A stretch of 64,000 bases of DNA from an uncultured bacterium (GTDB taxonomy: Bacteria > Cyanobacteriota > Vampirovibrionia > Gastranaerophilales > Gastranaerophilaceae): the NCBI GenBank assembly GCA_949284415.1, contig CASDVM010000020.1, positions 38,264 through 102,263 of the forward strand, given 5' to 3'. The translations under genes were made by a program, and so were the position numbers. Under the pieces are notes generated by a model. That model saw only the letters and a list, made by a program, of their open reading frames with translations, was not told the DNA's origin and did no database searches. Below, in pieces: positions 34,773 through 44,100 of the stretch (position 1 is its first letter; the number at the start of each line of letters is the position of its first letter).

Positions 34773-35567
34773 ATGACCCAGTATGATAAAAGACCAATAG
34801 CATTTTTTGATTCCGGCGTGGGCGGACTGACAGTCTATGCCAAAGTAAAAAAACTTCTCCCTGAAGAGAATTATTTATACTTTGGCGACACAAAAAATAT
34901 GCCTTACGGAGAAAAGACCGAAAACCAGCTAATAGACTTTGCTGACAGAATTTTTAAATTCTTTGAGCAGGAAAATGCAAAAGCAGTTGTAATGGCCTGC
35001 AATACAACATCAGCTATCACCTATGAAAAACTTAAAGACAAATATAACTTTAAAATATACCCCATAATTCAGTCGGTGAGTTCATCTCTTGCAAAAATGG
35101 AAAACTTGAGAAAATTATGCATAATTGCAACCCCTGTAACAATAAACTCACATGCTTATTCCCGAGAAATTACAAAATACAATGATCAAATTCAGGTAAA
35201 TGAAATACCTGCCCCCTGCTGGGTAAAAATTGTCGAAGAACACAGAATTAATCAGCCTGAAAGTATTATGGAAATCCAAAATATTCTACACAAAGCAGAA
35301 GAATTTGAACCGGATAAAATAGTTCTCGGATGCACACACTATCCATATCTTATGAGCATTTTAAAAAGATTTATGCCGGTGGAAAAATTTATTGATCCTT
35401 CAACTTATTTTGCACAAAATATAAAAGAAGATCTTGAAAAAAACAAATTACTGAACAATAAATTTGAGTTTGAAAAGTTTTATGTAAGTTCAGATCCGGA
35501 AAACTTCAAAAAAGCATCAGAACTGTTTTACAAACTTAAAAAAGCTCCCTTATTAAAAAGTGTCTGA
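34773..35567 (+). CDS. murI: Glutamate racemase
   Basis: 264 aa. FFDSGVGGLTVYAKVKK at the N-terminus, catalytic Cys76 in VMACNTTSA and Cys187 in LGCTHYPYL. Converts L-Glu to D-Glu for peptidoglycan; it matches the neighbouring amidase in being a cell-wall gene. 8 nt after the amidase stop, so they are probably co-transcribed. Its 3' end overlaps the convergent DUF3326 gene by 15 nt. Confidence 0.96.
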   Translation: MTQYDKRPIAFFDSGVGGLTVYAKVKKLLPEENYLYFGDTKNMPYGEKTENQLIDFADRIFKFFEQENAKAVVMACNTTSAITYEKLKDKYNFKIYPIIQSVSSSLAKMENLRKLCIIATPVTINSHAYSREITKYNDQIQVNEIPAPCWVKIVEEHRINQPESIMEIQNILHKAEEFEPDKIVLGCTHYPYLMSILKRFMPVEKFIDPSTYFAQNIKEDLEKNKLLNNKFEFEKFYVSSDPENFKKASELFYKLKKAPLLKSV

Positions 35568-36539
35568 TTTTTTAATAATATAATCTATACAGCTTTCATA
35601 ATCAGGCATTACAATAACGGAAGGATTGATTTTATCAGGAGTAACATTCAATACTGAAGTATTTTCTTTAACGGCAAGAACAGGAATATTATTCTTTAAA
35701 GCTTCAAATACAGGCGTTGACCCCAAAGCATCGTAAGGCATAACAAGATAATCAAGATTTTCAATTGAAATTCCGCCGTAACAGCTCAATTTAGGTGCAT
35801 TATTCAACCCTATCAATATACACGGAAGAAATGTCGGAGTGATATATTCAGAAGCCGCACGTGGATCTACTTTCGCAGCTGATATCTGATAATCATTGAA
35901 TGCAGGAGAATGCGCACAAGGGACATTCAATTCTTTAGCAATATAATGAGACAAAATAGCTTCAACACCGCCTACAGGATCGACTCCTATACCTTTTGAA
36001 TAATCGGGATTGTCATTTTCAGGCTCATTAAAAAGACAAACAAGAGCAATTGCATCACATCCTCGCGCCAAAAGTTTTTTGGAAGCATCAAGCAGTGTAA
36101 CGGGATTTTCTGCATAACCTGTTGAAATACCGCAGGCATCTATATTAAAACCTACACCGACATTTTCTACAGTAACTTCATAGCCTACAATATTAATGCC
36201 ATACACACATTTTACTGCATTTATGGTATTAATATGCACCTGCAATACATCTGCAGGTATTGCTTTATCAAACACAACACCGATTTTATTACCATTTGAA
36301 GGAATAAGATTAACATTCCCTTTAAAAAATTCATCTATTGAATAACCTTCAACATACAGCATATTTTCTGTAATACCGGAAAAACAACCAGCATTAACAA
36401 CATTAGGGTTAACTATCAGATTGGAAATTTTAGCAAATTTTTTTGCATAACAGCTTGCATCACCGGCATAACCGCCCACTGATGCACCGATACCTGTCGG
36501 AACAATAAAAGCGCCTAATTTTTCTCCGTTATTCAGCAT
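35553..36539 (-). CDS. DUF3326 family protein
   Basis: 328 aa. Matches the conserved cyanobacterial/plastid-lineage DUF3326 proteins by their characteristic blocks: AFIVPTGIGASVGGYAGDAS, NPNVVNAG, GIGVDPVGGVEAI and SCYGGISIENLDYLVMPYDA. Biochemical function is not known to me. Start at ATG 36539; the longer frame with a TTG at 36557 would begin inside the terminator of the preceding gene. Useful as a lineage marker. Confidence 0.82.
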   Translation of the reverse strand: MLNNGEKLGAFIVPTGIGASVGGYAGDASCYAKKFAKISNLIVNPNVVNAGCFSGITENMLYVEGYSIDEFFKGNVNLIPSNGNKIGVVFDKAIPADVLQVHINTINAVKCVYGINIVGYEVTVENVGVGFNIDACGISTGYAENPVTLLDASKKLLARGCDAIALVCLFNEPENDNPDYSKGIGVDPVGGVEAILSHYIAKELNVPCAHSPAFNDYQISAAKVDPRAASEYITPTFLPCILIGLNNAPKLSCYGGISIENLDYLVMPYDALGSTPVFEALKNNIPVLAVKENTSVLNVTPDKINPSVIVMPDYESCIDYIIKKSDTF

Positions 36540-36555
36540 ACATATATAATACAAC

Positions 36556-36582
36556 AAAAAAGCAGCCGTTTGACTGCTTTTT
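36556..36582 (-). terminator. Intrinsic terminator of the 129-aa protein gene
   Basis: Minus strand reads AAAGCAG, loop, CTGCTTTTTT, between the 129-aa protein gene and DUF3326. Confidence 0.75.
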
Positions 36583-36604
36583 AAACATAAAATTTTGATA
36601 TTTA

Positions 36605-36994
36605 TTACTGCTGAACACCGCCGTATGAGAAATCGTTTTTGATATTTGTCTGAAGCAGTTTTGTCCAGCTTGATTCAAATGTTGTAATTTCGTTCAACTG
36701 AGTTTCCAAATTATTTTTTTCAAGCTCCAATTCCTGTTCCCAGGAATTTAAGTTAGCCAGTTCAAGTTCATGTTCATTATTACACTGTTCTGTCAACATT
36801 TCATATGTTGCAGGATCTGTTTCATAATAAGTATAATAGATATTATCAATTTTATCATTGTATTTTGCCTGATTTTCCGCAACCTGCTTTGAAGCATTCA
36901 ACGAATCCATCATATTAGTTGTAAGTTTGTCATTAATTAATGCTTTTTGTTTTGTGTACATTAACAGCGTTTCATGAATATTCGAAATAGCCAT
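36605..36994 (-). CDS. Coiled-coil protein, axial-protein-like (129 aa)
   Basis: Starts MAISNIHETLLMYTKQKALI. Helical throughout, with a Glu/Leu-rich coiled coil at residues ~75-115 (NNEHELELANLNSWEQELEL). The ATG at 36994 has GAGG upstream; a longer frame from 37039 has no RBS. Its upstream region carries a ~43-bp element shared with the 600-aa protein gene at 49005, so the two may be co-regulated. Function unknown; the length and helix-only make-up recall small secreted filament or chaperone-like proteins. Confidence 0.7.
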   Translation of the reverse strand: MAISNIHETLLMYTKQKALINDKLTTNMMDSLNASKQVAENQAKYNDKIDNIYYTYYETDPATYEMLTEQCNNEHELELANLNSWEQELELEKNNLETQLNEITTFESSWTKLLQTNIKNDFSYGGVQQ

Positions 36995-37077
36995 ATCTCT
37001 CGTCCTCTTATTTTTTACTTCTCTTATATATATAAACAATTATTAGGAAGTATGATTTCAAAAGAGCAAAAATCTCT

Positions 37078-37120
37078 TTACATTTGTTAACATAATAAAT
37101 ATTATTAGAAATGAACAGGT
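37078..37120 (-). promoter_or_regulatory. Conserved upstream element, copy A
   Basis: TTACATTTGTTAACATA followed, after 2-3 variable bases, by AATATTATTAGAAATGAA and AGGT. About 40 of 44 positions match copy B at 50921. It lies ~85 nt upstream of the 129-aa protein gene. Confidence 0.6.
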
Positions 37121-37194
37121 GAATAAGTTAATAATATTTATTATGTATTTATTTATTTTTATAATATAATATAATTATTAAATAGGAGAAAACA

Positions 37195-37809
37195 ATGGAT
37201 CAGCAAACTTATATGAAAATAATGGGTTATGTCCCGACCGTTATTGAAGCATCTTCTCGAGGTGAAAGATCTTTCGATATATTTTCAAGACTTTTAAGAG
37301 AAAGAATTATATTTCTCGGTACTGAAATTGACGATGATGTAGCAAATTCAATTGTTGCACAGCTTCTTTTATTAGACAGCGAAAATCCCGAAAAAGACAT
37401 AATGCTTTATATTAACAGCCCAGGAGGAGTTATTACTGCAGGTATGGCTATTTATGATACCATGCAGCTTATTAAAGCGGATGTCTCAACTATTTGTCTC
37501 GGCGATGCGGCATCTATGGGAGCATTTTTATTATGTTCGGGCGCTAAAGGCAAAAGAATGGCGCTTCCAAACGCCAGAGTAATGATTCACCAGCCTCTCG
37601 GCGGAGCAAAAGGGCAGGCTACCGATATTGAAATTGAAGCAAAAGAAATTTTAAGAATGAAAGATATGCTTATTGAAATCATTGCTCAAAATTCCGGCCA
37701 GCCAATAGAAAAAGTCAAAGAAGACTGCGAACGTGATCATTTCTTAACGGCGCAACAGGCTCTTGAATACGGTCTGATTGATAAAGTCATTACCAAAGAT
37801 AAAAAATAA
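37195..37809 (+). CDS. clpP: ATP-dependent Clp protease proteolytic subunit
   Basis: 204 aa. Catalytic triad Ser107 ([11 protein letters not shown]), His132 (VMIHQPLGG), Asp181 (CERDHF). Family block [25 protein letters not shown] lies 6 nt before the ATG. Forms the tetradecameric barrel with a Clp ATPase; no clpX is adjacent. It ends at a good terminator. Confidence 0.97.
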   Translation: MDQQTYMKIMGYVPTVIEASSRGERSFDIFSRLLRERIIFLGTEIDDDVANSIVAQLLLLDSENPEKDIMLYINSPGGVITAGMAIYDTMQLIKADVSTICLGDAASMGAFLLCSGAKGKRMALPNARVMIHQPLGGAKGQATDIEIEAKEILRMKDMLIEIIAQNSGQPIEKVKEDCERDHFLTAQQALEYGLIDKVITKDKK

Positions 37810-37838
37810 TTAATGTAACAAAACTTAATAAAACTGAT

Positions 37839-37876
37839 AAAAACATGCAATTCCTAAAAGCTGCATGTTTTTATAT
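37839..37876 (+). terminator. Intrinsic terminator of clpP
   Basis: AAAAACATGCA (37839-37849) pairs with TGCATGTTTTT (37862-37872). Confidence 0.85.
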
Positions 37877-37926
37877 TAATGTAGGTAAAAAAAGGTTGGT
37901 TACAAAATTCAGGTAGGAGTAAAAAA

Positions 37927-38445
37927 ATGTCTCTATTAATTTTCGCATACCGGAAATTAGACATTAACCGTCGAAAAAGTGATTTGAACTATCGCTTGAT
38001 GGAATTGACAAGAAAGTTGTCAGATCTTCAGCAATATGCCGCAAACATAGCTGACGGATCAGTTTCAATGAGTGATATGATGAATACACCTAGTTCGATG
38101 TTTGGTCGTCAACTTATGTATATGCAGTATGCACATAACGGTTCATTATTCGGAGCACAGCAAAAGTTTGCGATGATGCAGCCTGTTATAGCAATGCAGA
38201 TGCAGCAAATGCAGCCGGGTATGCAGCAAATGTATCAAAATTGGATATTTAAAAATCTTTACGATCAAGAACGAGAAAGAATGGGGAAACAGGAAGCCAA
38301 ACTTCTTAACGAACAGGAAAAACAAATTCAGGCAGAAAAGCTGAAACTTGAAACACAATTAAAACTTCTTGATCAGGAACTTCAAGCTTGTAAAGAAGGC
38401 GAAGACAAGTCTATAGAACAATGGAAACCTAATTATGTAGGTTAA
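37927..38445 (+). CDS. Met/Gln-rich coiled-coil protein (172 aa)
   Basis: Starts MSLLIFAYRKLDINRRKSDL with GGAG 7 nt upstream. Residues ~65-105 are strikingly Met- and Gln-rich (IAMQMQQMQPGMQQMYQNW), followed by a charged helical region that would form a coiled coil. No signal peptide. It belongs with the other helix-rich structural-type proteins nearby (36605, 46051, 49005). Function unknown. Confidence 0.75.
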   Translation: MSLLIFAYRKLDINRRKSDLNYRLMELTRKLSDLQQYAANIADGSVSMSDMMNTPSSMFGRQLMYMQYAHNGSLFGAQQKFAMMQPVIAMQMQQMQPGMQQMYQNWIFKNLYDQERERMGKQEAKLLNEQEKQIQAEKLKLETQLKLLDQELQACKEGEDKSIEQWKPNYVG

Positions 38446-38500
38446 TAATCAAATAATTTTACCATAATACCCCCTATCCTTATGACTAACCTGTAACAAA

Positions 38501-38533
38501 CAGGGCGCACAATTTATTTATGCGCCCTGCTTT
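38501..38533. terminator. Hairpin terminator between convergent genes
   Basis: CAGGGCGCA (38501-38509) pairs with TGCGCCCTG (38521-38529). The T-run is short. Confidence 0.7.
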
Positions 38534-38536
38534 CAA

Positions 38537-39049
38537 TTATAAAATAATAACGGTATCTGCCTTTTTATCAAACTTCTCATGAGGTAAAGCTTCAGTATAC
38601 AAAGCTTCAGGGACAGGCAGAATTGTTTTTACAAAAGGGAATTTGTGCAAAAATCTATCATAAAATCCTCCGCCATAACCGAGTCTGTAGCCTTGCTTAT
38701 CAGCCATCAATGCAGGAAGAACTGCCAGATCTAAAATAGAAGCTTCACAAGGGCTTGAACACGGCTCCATTATACTAAACGATGACTTTAACAGTTTATC
38801 ACCTTTTTTAAACGGACAAATAAGTAAATTTTCCCCGCAGACTTTCGGAAGATAAAAATTTTTGTCATCATTCAATAACTCCAGAAGATTAAGTTCGTAT
38901 TTAAGCGGATAAAAGATTAACACATTTTTTGCCTTTTTATACAAAAAATCATATCTTATTTTTTCGACAGCAACAAAACTTATAGCCGAAATATCTAGAG
39001 ATTTTCTTATCTCCTTTGCCTTAGCCCGCAGGTTAATTTTGCTTTCCAT
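38537..39049 (-). CDS. 5-formyltetrahydrofolate cyclo-ligase
   Basis: 170 aa, slightly short for the family. Blocks: KINLRAKAKEIRKSL at the start (ATP-binding Arg/Lys), LIFYPLKYELNL, LPALMADKQGYRLGYGGGFY and DRFL. It makes 5,10-methenyl-THF from folinic acid with ATP, keeping folate in use. It is the usual single-gene unit. Good certainty from the GYGGGFYDRFL motif. Confidence 0.92.
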   Translation of the reverse strand: MESKINLRAKAKEIRKSLDISAISFVAVEKIRYDFLYKKAKNVLIFYPLKYELNLLELLNDDKNFYLPKVCGENLLICPFKKGDKLLKSSFSIMEPCSSPCEASILDLAVLPALMADKQGYRLGYGGGFYDRFLHKFPFVKTILPVPEALYTEALPHEKFDKKADTVIIL

Positions 39050-39104
39050 AATTTTTAGTATATAATAAACAGAAACGAAATTATAAAATTTTTTAGGAGA
39101 ATAA

Positions 39105-39683
39105 ATGTTTGAGTGTGATAATACGAATTTAGTAAATCCAAACTGGGCAAAACACGGCTACATACAGGTTTATACCGGTAACGGCAAGGGTAAAACCACT
39201 GCATCTTTAGGTCTTGCAATGCGTGCACTCGGCAGATGCTGGAAAGTCCTGATTATAATGTTTACCAAAGGCGGAGATGACTACGGAGAACTAAACTCTT
39301 TCAGAAATTTATCTCCTGAAATTTCACAAAATCTAACAATTGTGCAGGCAGGACTCGATAGGATAGTCTACTCCGATAACAAAACCGAAAATGATAAAGA
39401 AGAGATAAAAAAAGGGTGGGAACTTGCCAAAAAAGCTATAAAAAATGATGAATATAACCTTATAATCCTTGATGAAGCAAATATTGCAATTGATTTAGGT
39501 TTTATTGATCTTGATGAAATGCTTGATGTTTTAAAAAATAAACCCGATGAAATGGAAATCGTTTTGACAGGAAGAAATGCAAATCCTAAAATTATTGAAA
39601 TTGCTCATCTTGTATCAGAAATCAAACCGGTTAAACACTACTGGGACAAAGGAATTTCCGCACGCAAAGGCATTGAATACTAA
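39105..39683 (+). CDS. cobO: Cob(I)yrinic acid a,c-diamide adenosyltransferase, paralogue 1
   Basis: 192 aa. CobA/BtuR/CobO family: P-loop QVYTGNGKGKTTASLGLAMR, LIIMFTKGGDDYGE, and ILDEANIAIDLG (Walker B-like). The C-terminus EIKPVKHYWDKGISARKGIE is the family end. It adenosylates corrinoids with ATP. An N-terminal 15-residue extension is absent from the second copy at 48309. AGGAG lies 6 nt before the ATG. Confidence 0.9.
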   Translation: MFECDNTNLVNPNWAKHGYIQVYTGNGKGKTTASLGLAMRALGRCWKVLIIMFTKGGDDYGELNSFRNLSPEISQNLTIVQAGLDRIVYSDNKTENDKEEIKKGWELAKKAIKNDEYNLIILDEANIAIDLGFIDLDEMLDVLKNKPDEMEIVLTGRNANPKIIEIAHLVSEIKPVKHYWDKGISARKGIEY

Positions 39684-39856
39684 GCGCTTCTTCTCATAAG
39701 ATCTGAAAGCTTTATTTCTTTTTCAAATTTTTTGACTTTTTTGACAGGCTGTTTTACTGATTTTGACTCTTTAAACTGAGATAATCCTATCTTTACCTTT
39801 GAATTTTCATCAGATAACATAAATATTTCTTTAAAAAATGCAATTAATTCTTTCAT
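39680..39856 (-). CDS. Small 58-aa basic protein
   Basis: MKELIAFFKEIFMLSDENSK at the start, then a Lys/Val-rich middle and the end SDLMRRSA. AGGAG lies 9 nt before the ATG, and a TATAAT box (complement at 39878-39883) lies upstream. The 3' end overlaps the convergent cobO gene by 4 nt. The overall charge is basic. Convincing as a gene by signals; no family recognised. Confidence 0.6.
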   Translation of the reverse strand: MKELIAFFKEIFMLSDENSKVKIGLSQFKESKSVKQPVKKVKKFEKEIKLSDLMRRSA

Positions 39857-39985
39857 AACAAAATTCTCCTACAAACTATTATAATATAATTTTTTCTGTT
39901 AGTATCATATATTAAAACTATTTTCCCCGAAAAAAACATTGTATTTTATGTTATATTATTAATACAACGAGCGGGAGAGTATAAT

Positions 39986-40696
39986 TTGAACCAAAATGAT
40001 TCAGATATTTTAGCGGAAAAACATAATAAAAATTTTAATACCGCTTTAAATATATATGAAAATTCTTATTCACATGAATATCTCATTGATCTTCTAAAAA
40101 ATGGAACTGTAGCGGAAAAACAGGCTTCCGCCATACAATTAGACAAAATTAATACCGCCAAAGAAGCAGAAATATTCATTAAAAATTTAACCGGCTGCGA
40201 TGGTAAAATCAGAGAAGCAGTATCTTTCAGACTCCCCGAATTTGTAAAAGAAAATCCTCAGTTTTTTGCAGAATCAGCAGATATTTTTCTTGATGCTGTT
40301 ATTGATATTAACGGAAACATCTGCAGAAATACAATAAAAGCACTTGAATATCTTAAAAACAATACTGTTTTTACAAATAAATTTGTTCCCGAATTAACTC
40401 AAAAAACTCTGGATATAATTAAACCTGTTAAAAATTTTGATATTCAAGACGGAAAATATAAAATAAATAAAGAAGTTTTCAAACTATACTGGTATCTTGA
40501 AACTATTACTCAATTTTATAACTTTATAAATCCTGACAAGCTTTTTAAAATCCTTTCCGAAACCAAAGATATTCAAGATTACACAATAAGAGAAAAGACG
40601 GCAAAAATTCTTTCCAAAATTGATTACATTGAAAAATTTGTTAACATAAAACAAGAATTAAAAAATGACCCTAACTATTATGTACGCAGGGTTTAA
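39986..40696 (+). CDS. HEAT-repeat-like protein (236 aa)
   Basis: All-helical. The segment LIDLLKNGTVAEKQASAIQL, then IFIKNLTGCDGKIREAVSFR and LPEFVKENPQFFAESADIFL, has the rhythm of HEAT/armadillo repeats. TTG start with GGGAGAG about 8 nt upstream. No membrane segment. Such proteins are usually protein-binding scaffolds. No partner is suggested by the neighbours. Confidence 0.7.
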   Translation: MNQNDSDILAEKHNKNFNTALNIYENSYSHEYLIDLLKNGTVAEKQASAIQLDKINTAKEAEIFIKNLTGCDGKIREAVSFRLPEFVKENPQFFAESADIFLDAVIDINGNICRNTIKALEYLKNNTVFTNKFVPELTQKTLDIIKPVKNFDIQDGKYKINKEVFKLYWYLETITQFYNFINPDKLFKILSETKDIQDYTIREKTAKILSKIDYIEKFVNIKQELKNDPNYYVRRV

Positions 40697-40825
40697 TAAT
40701 ATATATATTAATTTTTATTAAGATATTTATACAAAATATATACAAATTACGCAATTTTTAATTAATAATTTCCTTTATATATATACAAGGGGAATCACAA
40801 AGGGAATAACAAAAAGGAGTACAGT

Positions 40826-41014
40826 ATGGCCAGAGTGTTAATATCAATGCCGGAAAGATTTTTAGACGAAATAGACAAAGTTGCGGGTAATGAAAATCGT
40901 ACACGTTCTGAATTAATCAGAGAAGCTCTAAGAACTTATATGTACAGAAATCAGATAAGAAATTCTCAAAAAGCTACAAAAAATGCAGAAATTTTAGACG
41001 CACTTCTTGGATAA
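40826..41014 (+). CDS. Ribbon-helix-helix (CopG-type) DNA-binding protein
   Basis: 62 aa. ARVLISMPERFLDEIDKVAG forms the ribbon, ENRTRSELIREALRTYM the two helices. The tail RNSQKATKNAEILDALLG may bind a partner. AAGGAG lies 7 nt before the ATG. RHH proteins are often antitoxins or self-regulators, but no toxin gene follows. A truncated relative is encoded directly downstream. Confidence 0.87.
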   Translation: MARVLISMPERFLDEIDKVAGNENRTRSELIREALRTYMYRNQIRNSQKATKNAEILDALLG

Positions 41015-41079
41015 AGAAAATTAAACACTTTGAAAATTAAAAAAATTGGATTATAATAATCACAAAAGGGGAAAATGAA

Positions 41080-41241
41080 ATGGAAAACAATGAATATATT
41101 ATGTCATCACTCGATGAATACTTTGAAATCTTAGACAGAGAAAATAAAAAACGTTCAGAATTAGTTGCGAAATCTCTGGTTAAATACTTACAGAAATCAA
41201 AAGAGGCAACAAAATTCCAAACACTCCAGGCTGTTAAATAA
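41080..41241 (+). CDS. Small 53-aa RHH-related protein
   Basis: MENNEYIMSSLDEYFEILDR, then ENKKRSELVAKSLVKYLQKS. The part RENKKRSELVAKSLVKYL aligns with the helical half of the RHH protein upstream (ENRTRSELIREALRTYM). The N-terminal ribbon strand is weak. AAGGGG lies 8 nt before the ATG. Probably co-transcribed with the upstream gene (65-nt gap) and ended by the terminator at 41314. It could form mixed dimers; that is a guess. Confidence 0.6.
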   Translation: MENNEYIMSSLDEYFEILDRENKKRSELVAKSLVKYLQKSKEATKFQTLQAVK

Positions 41242-41313
41242 AGAAAAAGGAATAAAGGTCAAGGTCAATATTATTTTGGAAAAGGAAAAATTTTATAGGG
41301 GAAAAAGAATTGT

Positions 41314-41346
41314 AAAGGTCTGCTAAATTTAGCAGACCTTTTTGTA
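41314..41346 (+). terminator. Intrinsic terminator of the RHH gene pair
   Basis: AAGGTCTGCTAAA pairs with TTTAGCAGACCTT, followed by T-rich sequence. Confidence 0.88.
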
Positions 41347-41360
41347 TAAGTAATAATATA

Positions 41361-41390
41361 AAAAACGAGCCTGCATGGAGGCTCGTTTTT
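41361..41390. terminator. Bidirectional terminator beside tuf
   Basis: AAAAACGAGCCT (41361-41372) and AGGCTCGTTTTT (41379-41390). It serves tuf on the minus strand. Confidence 0.88.
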
Positions 41391-41453
41391 AATTTTTAAT
41401 ATTGTTGAAAAATTAACCAAATATAAATTTGGCTGCCGGAACTGTTACATTCC

Positions 41454-42662
41454 TTATTCAATAATTTTGTCAACAACACCGGCACCAACTGTGTGGCCGC
41501 CTTCACGGATAGCAAATCTCATACCTTCTTCGATAGCTACAGGAGCGATAAGTTCAACTTCCATAACTACGTTATCACCAGGCATTACCATTTGACCGTC
41601 AAATTTGATTGAACCAGTTACATCAGTTGTTCTGATGTAGAACTGAGGTCTGTATCCAGGGAAGAACGGTGTATGACGTCCGCCTTCTTCTTTAGTCAAT
41701 ACGTAAACGTTTGCAGTGAATTTAGTGTGCGGATGAATTGTTCCCGGTTTAGCAAGAACCTGACCGCGCTGAATGTCAGTTTTATCGATACCACGTAACA
41801 AAGCACCGATGTTATCACCTGCTTGACCCTGGTCAAGAGATTTTCTGAACATTTCAACACCGGTAACGGTTGTTTTCTTAGTTTCGCCTAAACCAACGAT
41901 TTCAACTTCATCACCAACTTTAACAACACCACGTTCTACACGGCCTGTAGCAACAGTACCGCGGCCTGTGATAGAGAATACGTCTTCAACAGGCATCAAG
42001 AACGGTTTGTCTAAATCACGAACAGGTGTCGGGAAGTAAGAATCGATAGCATCCATCAATTCCCAAATTTTATCAACCCATTTATCTTCACCGCGTTGGA
42101 TTTTCGGATTAGCTTGAGCAGCTTCAAGAGCTTTCAAAGCAGAACCGTGGATGAACGGAATGTTATCACCATCGAATTCATAAGAAGAAAGAAGTTCTCT
42201 AACTTCCATTTCAACTAATTCTAACAATTCAGGATCATCAACCATATCGCATTTGTTCAAGAATACAACAAGGTTAGGAACGCCAACCTGACGAGCTAAC
42301 AGGATGTGTTCACGAGTCTGAGGCATAGCACCGTCAGTTGCAGCAACAACGAGGATAGCGCCATCCATCTGAGCAGCACCTGTAATCATGTTTTTAACAT
42401 AGTCAGCGTGGCCCGGGCAGTCAACGTGAGCATAGTGTCTTGTAGCTGTTTCATATTCTACGTGAGCTGTAGAGATAGTAATACCTCTTGCTTTTTCTTC
42501 CGGAGCTGCATCGATTTCATCAAATTTTTTCAAAGCAGCTTGTCCTGCAGCAGCCAATACAGCTGTGATAGCTGCTGTTAATGTTGTTTTACCGTGGTCA
42601 ACGTGGCCAATTGTACCGATGTTAACGTGCGGTTTGGTACGTTCGTACTTTTCTCTAGCCAT
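41454..42662 (-). CDS. tuf: Translation elongation factor Tu
   Basis: 402 aa. GTP motifs GHVDHGKT (19-26), [15 protein letters not shown]; effector region [14 protein letters not shown]; the C-terminal barrels are complete. GGAG lies 8 nt before the ATG. Here tuf stands alone with its own promoter and terminator, not behind fusA as in many bacteria. GC content and codon choice are higher than in its neighbours, as expected for a highly expressed gene. Confidence 0.99.
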   Translation of the reverse strand: MAREKYERTKPHVNIGTIGHVDHGKTTLTAAITAVLAAAGQAALKKFDEIDAAPEEKARGITISTAHVEYETATRHYAHVDCPGHADYVKNMITGAAQMDGAILVVAATDGAMPQTREHILLARQVGVPNLVVFLNKCDMVDDPELLELVEMEVRELLSSYEFDGDNIPFIHGSALKALEAAQANPKIQRGEDKWVDKIWELMDAIDSYFPTPVRDLDKPFLMPVEDVFSITGRGTVATGRVERGVVKVGDEVEIVGLGETKKTTVTGVEMFRKSLDQGQAGDNIGALLRGIDKTDIQRGQVLAKPGTIHPHTKFTANVYVLTKEEGGRHTPFFPGYRPQFYIRTTDVTGSIKFDGQMVMPGDNVVMEVELIAPVAIEEGMRFAIREGGHTVGAGVVDKIIE

Positions 42663-42726
42663 GAGATTAATCTCCTTTTTTCTACTTATACTACAATACT
42701 AATTTGGTATTTTAAGCCATATAATA

Positions 42727-42755
42727 TATAATATTTGCTCAATATTTTTTGTCAA
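42727..42755 (-). promoter_or_regulatory. Promoter of tuf
   Basis: On the minus strand TTGACA (42755-42750), 17-nt spacer, then ATTATA (42732-42727), about 65 nt before the start codon. The -35 is perfect, the -10 moderate. Confidence 0.55.
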
Positions 42756-42763
42756 CAAGACTT

Positions 42764-42795
42764 AAAAAAGCTCTTTTTTAATAAAAAGAGCTTTT
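42764..42795 (-). terminator. Terminator after the LysM/MORN-like gene
   Basis: AAAAGCTCTTTTT pairs with AAAAAGAGCTTTT; a T6 run follows on the minus strand. It separates the gene from the tuf promoter. Confidence 0.8.
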
Positions 42796-42815
42796 GATAA
42801 TTCATTTTTATAGCA

Positions 42816-43952
42816 TTATGCATAATGCGTATTAACGGAACCGTCAGGGTGATAATGGCGTGTCTGCGGAACTTTTCCTTTTTTGCGCCAGATCTCTTCT
42901 TTTTTATTCCCGTTATCATAATAGGAACATTCATAACTGCTCCCTGTTTTATAATCTCTTTCTCTTAATACTTTTCCGTCTTTATTGTAAACAATAGATT
43001 TACGACATGAACCATTTTCATAGTAAAGCTTGCGTTTTGGTTTTCCATTAGCATAGAACTCATTCTTCTCAGTAATTCTTCCATTTTCATACCAGCTTTT
43101 ATTTAGTATATTTCCATTACTATCACATCTTGCAGCATACGTAACTTTACCATTTTTACGCTCAATCGTTTGTTTTAATTTGCCTGAAGCATCATATAAA
43201 TCAGTAGAAACAGTTCCATTATCATATACTGCTTTTTCATAGTAAGACCCGTCTTTATTAACTTGAGTAATTTGTGTATCACTATAGTGCGGTTCCATTT
43301 TTACATAGCTTCCGTCTGCACCTTTTTTGTAATGGGTTTTAGTTTTTTCATCGTAATAGACATCTTTTCCCCATGTTTTACGCAAATTAGGTTCTTCTGA
43401 AGTTTCTGATACACCGCCTCTGCCCTCTTGGGCGCCTTTTACTCTTTCTAACCATTTTGCTTCCTGCTCTGCTCCGTTATTTTTATCTTCCAGCCCGCCC
43501 GCAAGTTTTACCTTTGCGCCTGCCAAAAGATACATAACTCCGTTTTTAGCAGTTTTAACAGTACCTTCAGGATTATTTGCCTTAAAATCTTCTATTGCTT
43601 TTTCTATTTCTTCATCTGTCGGCTCATAATTTTCTTTATCTTTATTTTGCGCAATCAAAGATCGTTTAATCAAGCCTCTGAAACTTTCACCTTCTTGAAC
43701 GGTATAATCCGTATATTCATTCAAAGATGACTTTTCTTCAGATTTCTTCTCCGGACTCTGTGAATCTGCTTTTTTAGACTCTGAATTTTCAGCTTCTGTT
43801 TTTGCATTATCTGGAGCCTCTGACTGAGTTTTTTGTTGAGCTGTAAAAACACTGTTAGGTTTAGAATTATTATTGGCCCCGCCAGTACTGACGCTGTCTG
43901 TTCGAGAAACATTTACTCTATTTACAGAATCCACATTTAAGCGTTCAACCAT
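42816..43952 (-). CDS. LysM-like domain + MORN/YwqK-type repeat protein
   Basis: 378 aa. Residues 1-75 are disordered (Ser, Asn, Glu, Lys). DYTVQEGESFRGLIKRSLIA near residue 82 looks like a LysM-type motif. From ~200 to the end there are about seven repeats of the form YYENGSCRKSIVYNKDGKVL, as in the antitoxin-like YwqK/MORN_2 family. The ATG at 43952 has GGAG 7 nt upstream. No signal peptide. Possibly a cell-surface or peptidoglycan-associated protein; role unproven. Confidence 0.72.
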   Translation of the reverse strand: MVERLNVDSVNRVNVSRTDSVSTGGANNNSKPNSVFTAQQKTQSEAPDNAKTEAENSESKKADSQSPEKKSEEKSSLNEYTDYTVQEGESFRGLIKRSLIAQNKDKENYEPTDEEIEKAIEDFKANNPEGTVKTAKNGVMYLLAGAKVKLAGGLEDKNNGAEQEAKWLERVKGAQEGRGGVSETSEEPNLRKTWGKDVYYDEKTKTHYKKGADGSYVKMEPHYSDTQITQVNKDGSYYEKAVYDNGTVSTDLYDASGKLKQTIERKNGKVTYAARCDSNGNILNKSWYENGRITEKNEFYANGKPKRKLYYENGSCRKSIVYNKDGKVLRERDYKTGSSYECSYYDNGNKKEEIWRKKGKVPQTRHYHPDGSVNTHYA

Positions 43953-44053
43953 TATCGTTCTCCAATTATTTTGTACACACATAACTTATTACGGCAGATT
44001 TATCAAAAAACTTTGAAAATTATAAAATCTATTAATAAAAATTTACAAAAAAT

Positions 44054-44081
44054 AAAAAAGCCCCGCTTAAATGCGGAGCTT
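44054..44081 (-). terminator. Terminator of the rimP-nusA operon
   Basis: On the minus strand AAGCTCCGC, loop, GCGGGGCTT with one mismatch, then TTTTTATT. Confidence 0.75.
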
Positions 44082-44100
44082 CTATTTTTATTAATTATTT